The notes under the pieces were generated by a model, which did no database searches, was not told the DNA's origin, and saw nothing but the letters and a program-made list of their open reading frames with translations. A program made the translations under genes and the position numbers. DNA of 54,020 nt from an uncultured Muribaculum sp. (GTDB taxonomy: Bacteria > Bacteroidota > Bacteroidia > Bacteroidales > Muribaculaceae): positions 1 to 54,020 of the forward strand of contig CAJUTE010000013.1 in the NCBI GenBank assembly GCA_910589555.1, read 5' to 3'. Below, piece after piece: positions 43,305 through 51,869 of the stretch (its first letter is position 1; every line of letters starts with the position of its first letter).

Positions 43305-45665
43305 TTAAATGTTTTTGTACGTGAAATATCTGGATCTGTATAGGCGAACCGGATACATTTTGTTTGTTCCGCTGACTGACTGAGATGTCCAATCGTAATT
43401 CGGTGTTAGAATCAGCGAATATCCCGTAGTCGAGCCGACCGATTCCTTGAACACTATGTAGCAATTGGAAGCGTCGGTAGCAGTAGACTTTCCGGTTTCA
43501 AAATATCCGCAGAATTGCGCATCAAATCCAGTAACCCCTCCTTTGAAAAGAGGTTTGGTATTGTTGCCTATATATTTCTCAAGGATTTCCTTATCATGTT
43601 TTGTTGGCAGATACCATAATAAAGCCAAATCCGTTTCTTTGTCGCGGGCGGAGCCGTATATATTCGGCTGGGATTGGATAAAATTGGGGTGCTGATCCAA
43701 TACGTATGCAAAAAGCATGTTATCATTCCCTACTTTCGTGATTTTTTCACGTTTAGTGAACGTGCGGCTGTTGGGAGGGCGATAACCGAAGTTCATACTT
43801 TCCTTTATGTTGCATCTTGTCCAGTATCCACTGCCAATCTTCACAACATCATACATAAAGTCAGATTCTGCGAATTGCAACTGATGAGGCAGAACCTTGA
43901 AATTAGAGATTTTGCTACAAACAACTTGATAATTCTGTTCATATATATTACCGTGCATCAGATATGCATTTGTCAGTTTGTCTTTGTATCCGTACCCATC
44001 AATAGGATTTACATAGCAGTCCCCATCATAGAAAGTGAGGAACGCGGGTCGGTTGCCCTCTCCATCACCCGGGAAAAGTCCCTGACTGTGGCTTGCGCGG
44101 CCATTCTGAATCGGATAAAACACTGTGATCCGTTTGTCAGAACGGATTTTAGGCACATATTCCGAACATATCTCAAGCAATGGAACTCCATTGTAATAGA
44201 GGACTTTGACAAGAGAGCCATTTCCGCTTGAATCAAAATTGAAATCACTGATAGTCAAATCAATCTGATAATTATCAGTTCCCAACTCTTTGTCCGTATA
44301 GGAGTTGTTGCTTTGCAATGACAAATCGGATATTTGCTTAAAAATCTCATTTTTGATTGACTGGTCGGCAAACAGGTCCCAAATAGGAATAAATTCAAAG
44401 TCTACAATGTCCAGATTCTTTTTGTTGCCCGGAGAGTAATAAACCGAGTTCAACCACTGCTGTAATTTGTCATTGGGAAGCGCGGATGTCGACGATAGTC
44501 CACTTATTGCGTTCTTGAGCGACGTTCTTGTTTCGGAAGAACCTCCTGAAATCGAAAAGGTGTTCTCATTTGACATTGAACTTGTTATGGAATATGAAGA
44601 AGATGAGGAGCTTGAGTTAGTGATTTTCCCAAATACTTTCTTACATTGAGTTTCAACATTATTCTCAAACTCAGAAGCCTGATCACGAGAAAAGGTAACA
44701 ACATAGTCTATCGAACCGCCCGCTATACCCTCTATGATAAGATGGGTGCCGAAGTTGTTGAGAAGACTCTTTATAAGTGCAGCTCTTGAATTGGCGTCGG
44801 ATTTGAGAATTTTCTGATATTGCTCCTTGAATTCAGGGGAGAAAGGAAGATTTTCGACATTGCCGGTAGTCACAAGATATTCTATTACTCCACGGTCAAC
44901 GCTTTTGGACGCAACAATTTTGTACAGTCTTGCATAAGCCATATAACTTTCGGAAAGACTATATTTTGAAATCTCCTGCATTCTTTTTATGGTTTTCTTA
45001 CCCCCCATAAAACTTGAAGTCTGCTCCATTTTTTTAGTAAGATGGCTCGCCATTTCTTGCATCGAGTAGGCTGATATGATTTCGAATTCCTCGCTACTGC
45101 GAATCACTTCCTGCACGCTCTGGAATGTACTGTCGGAATCAATCAAGCCCATCTGTGCCACATCGATGATTTTACCACGTATACTTTTACGGCTTTGGTA
45201 TTCATCAAAAGCGTTATAACCCCAGCCTACACCGAAATCGCTCATCAGATCTCCGGCAGAATTGTCTTGATAATCACCCTCTCCCATCTGATAGACTTCA
45301 AGAATCTGTGTTCTGCCAGTTTCATATTCAGCAAGCCTAATAATGGCAGTTCTACCTCTGACATCGTCGTTATCATCAGTGCAAAATTCGATAATGCCGT
45401 CTGTCGGTACAGTTTTAGAGCTAAGATGCAACCATTCGTCCGAACAGGAAATATCAATATTTTCCAATGAGGTCATGTTCGAGGAAACCGGCAAAGTATA
45501 ATATCTGCCGAAGCGTTCTATCACAGGCATGTCGTATTTCAATCCCAAATCGTCAGCATCGTTAGGATCGGAAATGGAATCGTCATCATGACACCCTGCC
45601 ATAACAACAGCAATTACAAGCATCGCTACAGTCATGGCAAGATATTTTAGTTTAAATTTATTCAT
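43305..45665 (-). CDS. MACPF-domain lipoprotein 3 (largest)
   Basis: A 786-residue lipoprotein with lipidated C25 (VMAGC-HDDDS) and an acid/Asn-rich linker. Residues about 35-128 form a BACON-like domain (EWLHLSSKTVPTDG...YQMGEG). The MACPF domain follows, with the signature FGTHLIIEGIAGG at 305-317, a Ser-rich segment (about 350-380) where membrane-inserting helices are expected, and the shared FEFIPIWDLFAD motif. A long C-terminal region has VNPIDGYGYKDKL and ends in a beta-rich part. The start at 45665 overlaps the stop of the preceding gene by 8 bases. MACPF proteins oligomerise into pores; in Bacteroides, secreted MACPF proteins (BSAPs) kill related strains. Confidence 0.87.
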   Translation of the reverse strand: MNKFKLKYLAMTVAMLVIAVVMAGCHDDDSISDPNDADDLGLKYDMPVIERFGRYYTLPVSSNMTSLENIDISCSDEWLHLSSKTVPTDGIIEFCTDDNDDVRGRTAIIRLAEYETGRTQILEVYQMGEGDYQDNSAGDLMSDFGVGWGYNAFDEYQSRKSIRGKIIDVAQMGLIDSDSTFQSVQEVIRSSEEFEIISAYSMQEMASHLTKKMEQTSSFMGGKKTIKRMQEISKYSLSESYMAYARLYKIVASKSVDRGVIEYLVTTGNVENLPFSPEFKEQYQKILKSDANSRAALIKSLLNNFGTHLIIEGIAGGSIDYVVTFSRDQASEFENNVETQCKKVFGKITNSSSSSSSYSITSSMSNENTFSISGGSSETRTSLKNAISGLSSTSALPNDKLQQWLNSVYYSPGNKKNLDIVDFEFIPIWDLFADQSIKNEIFKQISDLSLQSNNSYTDKELGTDNYQIDLTISDFNFDSSGNGSLVKVLYYNGVPLLEICSEYVPKIRSDKRITVFYPIQNGRASHSQGLFPGDGEGNRPAFLTFYDGDCYVNPIDGYGYKDKLTNAYLMHGNIYEQNYQVVCSKISNFKVLPHQLQFAESDFMYDVVKIGSGYWTRCNIKESMNFGYRPPNSRTFTKREKITKVGNDNMLFAYVLDQHPNFIQSQPNIYGSARDKETDLALLWYLPTKHDKEILEKYIGNNTKPLFKGGVTGFDAQFCGYFETGKSTATDASNCYIVFKESVGSTTGYSLILTPNYDWTSQSVSGTNKMYPVRLYRSRYFTYKNI

Positions 45666-47646
45666 ATCTAACCTCCGTTGGATTATATATGTGAGTGTAA
45701 TCAGCATTACGCCACATCCTAAATGGATAAGATGAAGCTTTTTTAGATGATTCGTTCCGGTTCAATGGAAAGAACGATTTATAATTATCATACATCTTCT
45801 GCGGAATTGACGTCATGTAAGACCACCCGGGAAGATTGCGGTAATTAGTTGCGTTATTCTTCAGATAGAAATGACCGAAATGTTTATAGACCGGCACCAT
45901 TATGCCACCTACCGTTCCGTCGGTATTCAGACCGCCCGGACGTTCGCATCCCAGAATAAAGTGAGCCGGTTGGTATTTCAGATTTGAAGCCTCGTAAGTG
46001 TCAAGAGCCCCAAAATTCATATACACCATGCTGCCTGACGGCTTTTCGTCTCTTTTTTCAATCTCGAAAGAATGTCCGTTCCAACAAACATCGTAGGCTT
46101 CCCCACGATAATACGTAAGACCGGCATTTAGTTGCACACGACCTTCATAAATGGGATATGCTACCCACAGTTTGTCAGACGCATCGGTTGAATTGCCGGC
46201 TATCTCCGGAACAAATTCATGACATATTGTCGCCACGTGACGGTTAGCCACGATCACATCAATGACATCTGGATCAGTGAAGGATTGCTTGACTCCCGCG
46301 ATATAGCATGTGACAGTGTGGTCGGAAAGATCGAAACTTGTATTTACGAAGTTTTTATTTCCCAATGTTTCTATAATGAGAGAGCAATTGCCGGTGACAC
46401 GAGCCTCGACTTGTGCAGCCACAGCTTCATCGGGTATCAGATTCCAAATAGGGATGACTGCCATGTCGATCATCTCAACATTCGAGCTCGAAAGGTCATT
46501 ATCATTATGTTTTACAGAATTAATCCAGTTACCAATCATCTCCTCGCTCGTTCCGTCAGTCTTAAAATTGCTCAGATCTATTACCTTATCCAAATAACTG
46601 AGATCGCCTCCAAGAATGCTCATCCTACAGGTTCCGTTTTGGAGAATCTCATAATTATGGCTTTGGGACGAGGATTCCGACTTGTATTTGAACAAGGTAG
46701 CAACTGAGGCGGCAGCCATGGTCTCCGCTGACTCTTTGAAATCGAACTTATGAGTGTCAACCTGAACTTCAAGCGTCAACCGAGCACCTAATTTCGAGTA
46801 GACCACTACGTGTGTACCATACTTGTACAGAAAATTGTCGATGTCCACTTGATCTTTAATATTCGATACTGCATGACGGAAACTGCTGGTAAGGAGTGCC
46901 GGGTATTCCCTTGCGTATTCCTGCAGGGCGTATTCGTCAACAGAATATTCTGCTCGATTAATCCAAACTTCGTTCTTCAGGATATAGCTGCTTTTAATGC
47001 CCTCCTCGAAAAGTGAACAGGTGGCGGAAGCATCTCCGGAGAACATTACGATCTTTCCAGATGCCCCGGCATAAACATTTGTGTTCTGAATATAATCTGT
47101 CACTGATGAGTATACTTCATGTGTGTACTTAAGTTCATTAAGATTTGAGGCAATCAAGAAATTGCAACCTTCAAGCTCTCCGATTTTCTCAAGCATGGCA
47201 CGATTGAGGATTTGACATCTGAAATCCTTAAGGTTGCAGCTTTTACCTTCTACCGCGTTGTAGGAATATCCAATTCCATGATGACGAAAGAATTGTTTTC
47301 CCTCTACACTCCTTGACGATGGGCGTTGACAGAACATCATTTTACGCGACGAGCCGTCTCTGTAGTTTATATTGACTTTAGCATTGCGGTTTGCCAACTC
47401 GTCATTCTGTTCAAAATATATGCTACCATCATCCAGGGGGGTGATGAAATCTCCGGTCTCAACCTCAATTGAAGATATGGAAATGCCACTCCCGTCTATG
47501 TTGTAGAAACCGTCGGATCCGTCAATCATAATAGCATTGGAGGGGATATCGCCGGCTGAATCGGCGATATCCTCCAATGCGTCTTCTTTACAACCGGTCA
47601 AAACAACTGCTGTGAGCAGAAATATTTTACCTGCGGTCAGTTTCAT
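45658..47646 (-). CDS. MACPF-domain lipoprotein 2
   Basis: A 662-residue lipoprotein with lipidated C19 (VLTGC-KEDAL; acidic +2 to +3 residues). A short N-terminal BACON-like region (about 55-112) precedes the MACPF domain, whose signature is YGTHVVVYSKLGA at 276-288, the closest of the three to the perforin consensus Y-G-T-H-x6-G-G. Later comes MIDMAVIPIWNLIPD, shared with the two neighbours, then a C-terminal beta-rich domain ending in PFRMWRNADYTHIYNP. Its ATG overlaps the preceding stop (ATGA), so translation is coupled. It is likely a surface-exposed pore-forming subunit. Confidence 0.88.
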   Translation of the reverse strand: MKLTAGKIFLLTAVVLTGCKEDALEDIADSAGDIPSNAIMIDGSDGFYNIDGSGISISSIEVETGDFITPLDDGSIYFEQNDELANRNAKVNINYRDGSSRKMMFCQRPSSRSVEGKQFFRHHGIGYSYNAVEGKSCNLKDFRCQILNRAMLEKIGELEGCNFLIASNLNELKYTHEVYSSVTDYIQNTNVYAGASGKIVMFSGDASATCSLFEEGIKSSYILKNEVWINRAEYSVDEYALQEYAREYPALLTSSFRHAVSNIKDQVDIDNFLYKYGTHVVVYSKLGARLTLEVQVDTHKFDFKESAETMAAASVATLFKYKSESSSQSHNYEILQNGTCRMSILGGDLSYLDKVIDLSNFKTDGTSEEMIGNWINSVKHNDNDLSSSNVEMIDMAVIPIWNLIPDEAVAAQVEARVTGNCSLIIETLGNKNFVNTSFDLSDHTVTCYIAGVKQSFTDPDVIDVIVANRHVATICHEFVPEIAGNSTDASDKLWVAYPIYEGRVQLNAGLTYYRGEAYDVCWNGHSFEIEKRDEKPSGSMVYMNFGALDTYEASNLKYQPAHFILGCERPGGLNTDGTVGGIMVPVYKHFGHFYLKNNATNYRNLPGWSYMTSIPQKMYDNYKSFFPLNRNESSKKASSYPFRMWRNADYTHIYNPTEVRYE

Positions 47647-49169
47647 AGTATGATATTTGTGTACCCTCTTGATTTACTCGGTGCGTTAATTTCTCCGTCA
47701 AATGCACCGTTCTCGTAATTCTGCATGAATTTTGAATCGTGATGTATTGACTTAATATAATCCATTATATCTTGCTGGTCATCAAAATCAGTGAATATTT
47801 CCCAAATGGGAATAACGTAAATCTTAATTAAATCAGCATTAGAAAGAGCCGGATCAGTATTGTTCGTAATGCTTGCTGCCCAGTCGCCAATGAGTGATGG
47901 AAGTTTGGTGTCATAACGTGGCTTAGTCAATTCGTTAACTACAGCGTTAGCTTTTACAATGTCACCTCCGGCACATTCTACACGAAATGCGCTGTGCTGA
48001 AGCACATCTATTGAACTTTTCTGATAGTCCACTTCGATTTTCGCGTCAAGATTAAAAAGTCCTAATTTAAACCCGGCAGTAACTTTAGCATTGTCAACGC
48101 CCATAGTCTCACATATATAAAGAGAATCCATGTCAAGATCAAGCGTGATGCGTCCGCCAAGTTGAGTGCCAACCACAACACCGGTGCCATAATTGTTGAT
48201 CAGTTGCCTGATATAATTTTTTTTCGCATTTTCGTTTTTAGCCTGCTCTATGTTCTTTTTGATTAAATCCAAACCCGTGCTGAAAATCGATTTGCGATAG
48301 TCTTTTGGGGCATGTGTTTCTTCGGTATTGTAGGCAAAATTATGGGCAATAGCATCTCTGTATGAAAGATTTGCATCCAACGTAGGATATTCAGCTCCAT
48401 AGGCAAGTTTCATCACATGTGACTTGAGGTCCTCATTTCCATGATATCCTCCTGATATGCCGAAATTAAATTTGCCGTAGGAAACACTAAGCTCAAGGGA
48501 TACTGTCAAGGCATCTCTTTTATCGCATATAGTATCCATCTTAGCCTGTTGAAAATTAACTGAGGGTACTGGAATTGTAGTAACAAGTCCGGCATAATCA
48601 GGATTTTTTGTAGCCATCAAACTGTCAAGTGAAGCTAAATTGAATACGGAGTTTCGTTTATATACGATACCGAGCTTCGGATTATCGTAATACTCAACAA
48701 GGTTGCAACCGGCTCCCAACTTATGAGTTGCAACAGTCTGCAGGTAGTCGCTGTCTCCATTATCCGCCTCCTGTCCATCGAGAGTGGCGTACTGAGAAAT
48801 CTTGATGTCGGATTTCTCACCCGCTGATTCCACGGTGACGGTAGCGCTACGCATTACATCAGTGAAGTTATCGTCGAGTACAGCGACAAGGGTTGTCGCT
48901 CCTTTACCTGATTCATCAAGTAGAGTAATCCAGTCGCAATCCTCATTTGTGGTGGCGGTCCAAGCTCCGCTTGCTTTAATGGGAATCTCTACGGTACAGT
49001 TTTTGGCGTATGAGAAAATCCCTTTTTCGACAATTTCCTCGTCTACAGGTTTAGTTGCGGGTGCATCGTCATCAGAGCATGATGCAAGGCATAAACTGAG
49101 TGTAACGCAAAGCACACCCAGTAAAAGAACGCGAGAAAACACGATCTTTGTCAATTGATCTTTTACCAT
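47643..49169 (-). CDS. MACPF-domain lipoprotein 1 (first gene of the operon)
   Basis: A 508-residue lipoprotein with lipidated C31 (CLASC-SDDDA, an acid-rich surface-type tail). A clear BACON domain spans about 45-130 (SGAWTATTNEDCDWITLL...SDIKISQYATLDG). The MACPF domain signature is YGTGVVVGTQLGG at 327-339, with the usual His replaced by Gly. It has the shared IYVIPIWEIFTD motif and, unlike the other two, ends shortly after it without an extra C-terminal domain. An A-rich leader precedes the start codon, as usual in Bacteroidetes. Because it lacks the signature His and the C-terminal domain, it may be a regulatory or nucleating subunit of a mixed pore. Confidence 0.87.
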   Translation of the reverse strand: MVKDQLTKIVFSRVLLLGVLCVTLSLCLASCSDDDAPATKPVDEEIVEKGIFSYAKNCTVEIPIKASGAWTATTNEDCDWITLLDESGKGATTLVAVLDDNFTDVMRSATVTVESAGEKSDIKISQYATLDGQEADNGDSDYLQTVATHKLGAGCNLVEYYDNPKLGIVYKRNSVFNLASLDSLMATKNPDYAGLVTTIPVPSVNFQQAKMDTICDKRDALTVSLELSVSYGKFNFGISGGYHGNEDLKSHVMKLAYGAEYPTLDANLSYRDAIAHNFAYNTEETHAPKDYRKSIFSTGLDLIKKNIEQAKNENAKKNYIRQLINNYGTGVVVGTQLGGRITLDLDMDSLYICETMGVDNAKVTAGFKLGLFNLDAKIEVDYQKSSIDVLQHSAFRVECAGGDIVKANAVVNELTKPRYDTKLPSLIGDWAASITNNTDPALSNADLIKIYVIPIWEIFTDFDDQQDIMDYIKSIHHDSKFMQNYENGAFDGEINAPSKSRGYTNIIL

Positions 49170-49456
49170 CTTTTTTTGTTTTTTTGTTCAAGTTGTTATT
49201 ACTTTGTTATTCTCTATTGGTAAAGAATATTATGTGAAAAATTAGATTGGTTTATAGTCTTTTATCACTATGGATTTGCCTCATATTAAAACTCCCGAGG
49301 ACTTTCTGATAGCAGTGATGAATCATTCAAGCAATGTGTGATTTATATAAAGCCTGCAAAATAATGAGTTTACACGGTTTTGGATCAAAAAACAGGAACT
49401 TTACATCACTTAGGTCTCCCCTACCACGTTGATTCTTATTTCAAAAACACGAATGG
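49170..49456. other. Leader/intergenic region before the MACPF operon
   Basis: About 290 bp, AT-rich, with an A-rich run directly before the MACPF 1 start. A TAATTTTT box on the minus strand around 49238-49245 is a weak -7 candidate. I see no gene. Confidence 0.4.
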
Positions 49457-49594
49457 TCATGTTGAAACATTTGCCAGTTTAAGCAGGCAAACAATCATAA
49501 CAATTCCAAGAATACAGGCTATCACCAATGCTATCCCTGATAGGACCGGCAAACCTGCTTTTACTTTGTCAATGAACGATTCTTTTTCAAGCAT
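49457..49594 (-). CDS. 45-residue single-span membrane peptide
   Basis: A small gene upstream of, and co-oriented with, the MACPF operon. The peptide begins MLEKESFIDKVKAGLPVLSG, has one strong hydrophobic helix (about residues 16-40) and ends KLANVST. It has its own good promoter (TTG, 20 bases, TAATTTTG) whose -7 box lies 38 bp before the ATG. That argues for a real gene despite its size. The function is unknown. Small membrane peptides of this kind serve as toxins, holin-like peptides or regulators of membrane proteins. The gap to MACPF 1 is 287 bp, so read-through is possible but unproven. Confidence 0.6.
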   Translation of the reverse strand: MLEKESFIDKVKAGLPVLSGIALVIACILGIVMIVCLLKLANVST

Positions 49595-49631
49595 GGGTGT
49601 TCAGTTTAATGTTGCTGTCAATTTCATCCTG

Positions 49632-49662
49632 CAAAATTAGCCACAGGATGAGGTGTGGTCAA
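49632..49662 (-). promoter_or_regulatory. Promoter of the 45-residue membrane peptide
   Basis: On the minus strand CTTG, 20 bases and TAATTTTG (complement of 49632-49639) match the Bacteroidetes consensus. The TTTGTAC array begins 17 bp further upstream. Confidence 0.7.
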
Positions 49663-49678
49663 GAAATCGTGCCACGGG

Positions 49679-49756
49679 TTTGTACTCTTTTAAATCAAAA
49701 CGTACAAATACACCGTACAAATGCGGGGAAGTTTGTACTATTTTATGTACTCTTTT
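49679..49756. promoter_or_regulatory. TTTGTAC operator-like array
   Basis: Four full copies of TTTGTAC in alternating orientation (49679-49685 plus, 49702-49708 minus, 49715-49721 minus, 49732-49738 plus) and a fifth partial one. The 11-mer TGTACTCTTTT occurs twice exactly (49681-49691 and 49746-49756). The array lies between the divergent membrane-peptide/MACPF side and the AraC regulator, an ideal place for that regulator's binding sites. Confidence 0.6.
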
Positions 49757-49846
49757 CGACTACACTCTGTTATTCAGGATATTACATCACAAGTATTCAA
49801 TTCTACTTATCCATTGTTCCATAATGCCTGAATGCGATTTATTTGC

Positions 49847-49854
49847 TAATTTTG
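49847..49854 (+). promoter_or_regulatory. -7-like box at the start of the TPR-AraC gene
   Basis: TAATTTTG followed by C, only four bases before the ATG. If used, the mRNA would be leaderless or nearly so. It may instead be a chance match. Confidence 0.35.
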
Positions 49855-49858
49855 CGGC

Positions 49859-51529
49859 ATGAAATATCGCAGCATCACACCTCTGTTATTCTCTGTATTT
49901 ATTATACTGAATGGCTATGCGGCCACGTCCGGCAACACGGATTTGGCACAGACGCTACGTGCCCAAATTGTTGACACCCCTGATTCAGTTATTGCCGAGT
50001 TGGATCGGATTGAAGCGCAGAAATCTCCGGTTTTGCCTGCTTACAAACTAAACCTGCTGCGTGGCATTGCTTACAACGAAAAACGCATGTTCTCGTTGGT
50101 TGAGCAGTATGCCATGAGGGTACTTGCATACGATTCCATCTCAGCACATCCAAAGGAGCATCTCAATGCATTGACCCTCCTATCAGTGGCACAATCACAT
50201 TTTGGCAACTACCAAGGAAGTATCGATTCCTCCATACGAGGTATGAAGATAGCACGTAAAGAAGGCAACAAGGCAGCGGAATACAATATTCTCACGACAA
50301 TGGCAAAAACCTCGTTCGCAATGGGTGAACGGAATCAGGGATACGAGTATCTCGACCAGATAATTTCAGATGGATCAACTTCATCCGAAGCTCGTGTGCT
50401 TGCCAATGTCTCTGCCGCCTATGGTGTTAAGATAGTAGAACTATATGCCGATGACCGATTTGCTGAAGGTCTCGCTGAAGGGAGGAAACGTCTTGCATTG
50501 ATAGACCGGATTGACAGAGTTGGCGGCAGCCCCGCCGGTTTTACTGACCAACAACGAGCCTACGCGTATGCGCGTATCGCATCTTGCGCCGAACGATTGG
50601 GCAAGAATGATGAAGCACGCGAGGCGTATAACGCTTTCATGGCTACCGATTATGCCCACAATCCGATAGGCAGAGTCTACATAATGGACTATCTTCTTGA
50701 TTCAGGGCAATGGAAAAAGGTGCTTGAATTCACGGCTCCCCTCTACCCCATGTTTGAAGGAACCGATACTATCAACGGCGATTATCACAGTCTGCTGATT
50801 TCAGACGGACGAGCACAGGCAGGTCTTGGGAACTACCGCGGGGGCTACGGATTAATTCAGCGTGCTGCGGCAATTCAAGATTCTCTATACATGAGAGAAA
50901 AGACCACCCGTGCACAGGAATTGGCATCAGTATTTGCTCTTAACGAGAAAGAGATTGCTCTTGTTAACGAAAAAGCCAAGTCTCAACGTAAGCATATATT
51001 ACTGATTGCTTCATGCGGCATCGCGATTCTCATCCTCATTATCCTAATACTGGTGTGGAGAGCTTACCGCATCTCTCTAAAGCAGCAGCGTATAGCGGCA
51101 AAACGCATTGACGAGCTTATCGCACAACAGCCACTTAATGCTGATGCAACTCCTGAAACCCACGAAGACTACACCCTTTTTGCTGATATGCAGTCAACGA
51201 TAATAAGTGAAGCTCTTTTCAAATCTTCTGAATTCAATCGAGATGGCATAGCCGAAGCGACAGGATTAAGCCGGGCGAAAGTCTCGCAACTGATAGGTCA
51301 ATTTACAAGCTTATCGCCAAATGAGTATGTAAATAAACTGCGTGTGGAATATTCCGTAAAGATGATTAAAGAGCATCCGGAATGGACCATTGACGCAATA
51401 GCGGAGAGTTGCGGCTATGTGCGCAGAGCGACATACTACAGTCACTTTAATAAATTCTTTGGAATATCTCCGGCTCAATACCGAAAAGAAAAGAGCAAGA
51501 ACGAATCGAAAGACGAAGAAACGGAATAA
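49859..51529 (+). CDS. Transmembrane TPR-AraC one-component regulator
   Basis: A 556-residue protein with a signal sequence (to about residue 22), a periplasmic helical TPR region (about 25-360), one membrane helix at about 380-402, and a cytoplasmic AraC-type DNA-binding domain (about 440-548). The DNA-binding domain has FNRDGIAEATGLSRAKVSQLI and the second helix-turn-helix WTIDAIAESCGYVRRATYYSHFNKFFGISPAQYR (about residues 504-537). It senses an extracytoplasmic signal and binds DNA directly. It is divergent from the membrane peptide and MACPF operon across the TTTGTAC array, so it is the obvious candidate regulator of that system. Confidence 0.88.
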   Translation: MKYRSITPLLFSVFIILNGYAATSGNTDLAQTLRAQIVDTPDSVIAELDRIEAQKSPVLPAYKLNLLRGIAYNEKRMFSLVEQYAMRVLAYDSISAHPKEHLNALTLLSVAQSHFGNYQGSIDSSIRGMKIARKEGNKAAEYNILTTMAKTSFAMGERNQGYEYLDQIISDGSTSSEARVLANVSAAYGVKIVELYADDRFAEGLAEGRKRLALIDRIDRVGGSPAGFTDQQRAYAYARIASCAERLGKNDEAREAYNAFMATDYAHNPIGRVYIMDYLLDSGQWKKVLEFTAPLYPMFEGTDTINGDYHSLLISDGRAQAGLGNYRGGYGLIQRAAAIQDSLYMREKTTRAQELASVFALNEKEIALVNEKAKSQRKHILLIASCGIAILILIILILVWRAYRISLKQQRIAAKRIDELIAQQPLNADATPETHEDYTLFADMQSTIISEALFKSSEFNRDGIAEATGLSRAKVSQLIGQFTSLSPNEYVNKLRVEYSVKMIKEHPEWTIDAIAESCGYVRRATYYSHFNKFFGISPAQYRKEKSKNESKDEETE

Positions 51530-51602
51530 CCGATTCTTAAAAACGGAATGTGAGGCTGTGTCAAAAATTTTAAGTGACTCAAGAAGTTGAACGGGTTAAA
51601 CA
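51530..51602. other. Possible insertion-sequence end
   Basis: Holds GAGGCTGTGTCAAAAATTTTAAG (51551 onward), which resembles the ends of common insertion sequences. It lies next to the transposase remnant. No gene. Confidence 0.35.
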
Positions 51603-51800
51603 TTATCCAGTCATAGAAAGGGTTCGGTATTGCACCGGACTCTTTCCTTTTAACCGGGATTTTATTCTTTTATTGTTATAATATAATCTATATATTATTC
51701 CGAAGCTTGTAAATGCTTCTGCTGATTCAAATTTCTCTACATAAAGAAGTTCCGATTCCATTATGCCGTAAAAAATCCTCCATAATAGAATCATCAAGTT
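51603..51800 (-). pseudogene. IS3-family transposase (OrfB) C-terminal remnant
   Basis: The last 56 codons read FYGIMESELLYVEKFESAEA and then YNNKRIKSRLKGKSPVQYR, the unmistakable tail of IS3/IS150-type DDE transposases. Just upstream, a T-run shifts the frame: the other frame continues the family pattern as LDDSIMEDF, holding the last catalytic Glu region. The rest of the element is missing. It lies between the regulator and the deleted ATPase gene and may mark the event that caused that deletion. Confidence 0.8.
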
Positions 51801-51813
51801 GGAGGTTTTTAAA

Positions 51814-51848
51814 GATGAAGTGTCGGCAAAAATGACCGACACTTCATC
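51814..51848. terminator. 13-bp perfect hairpin
   Basis: GATGAAGTGTCGG and its complement (51814-51826 and 51836-51848) with a nine-base loop, just downstream of the ATPase remnant on the minus strand. It was probably the terminator of that gene. Confidence 0.6.
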
Positions 51849-51869
51849 TGATTGTTATGTGTTTTTCAA

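Noticed and set aside
43300..43464. Longer N-terminus for the unknown lipoprotein
   Set aside because: It overlaps the end of MACPF 3 in another frame and would hide the lipoprotein leader that starts at 43299.
51551..51575. Complete insertion sequence next to the IS3 tail
   Set aside because: Only the transposase C-terminus and one possible end are present; no second end or upstream orfA could be found.
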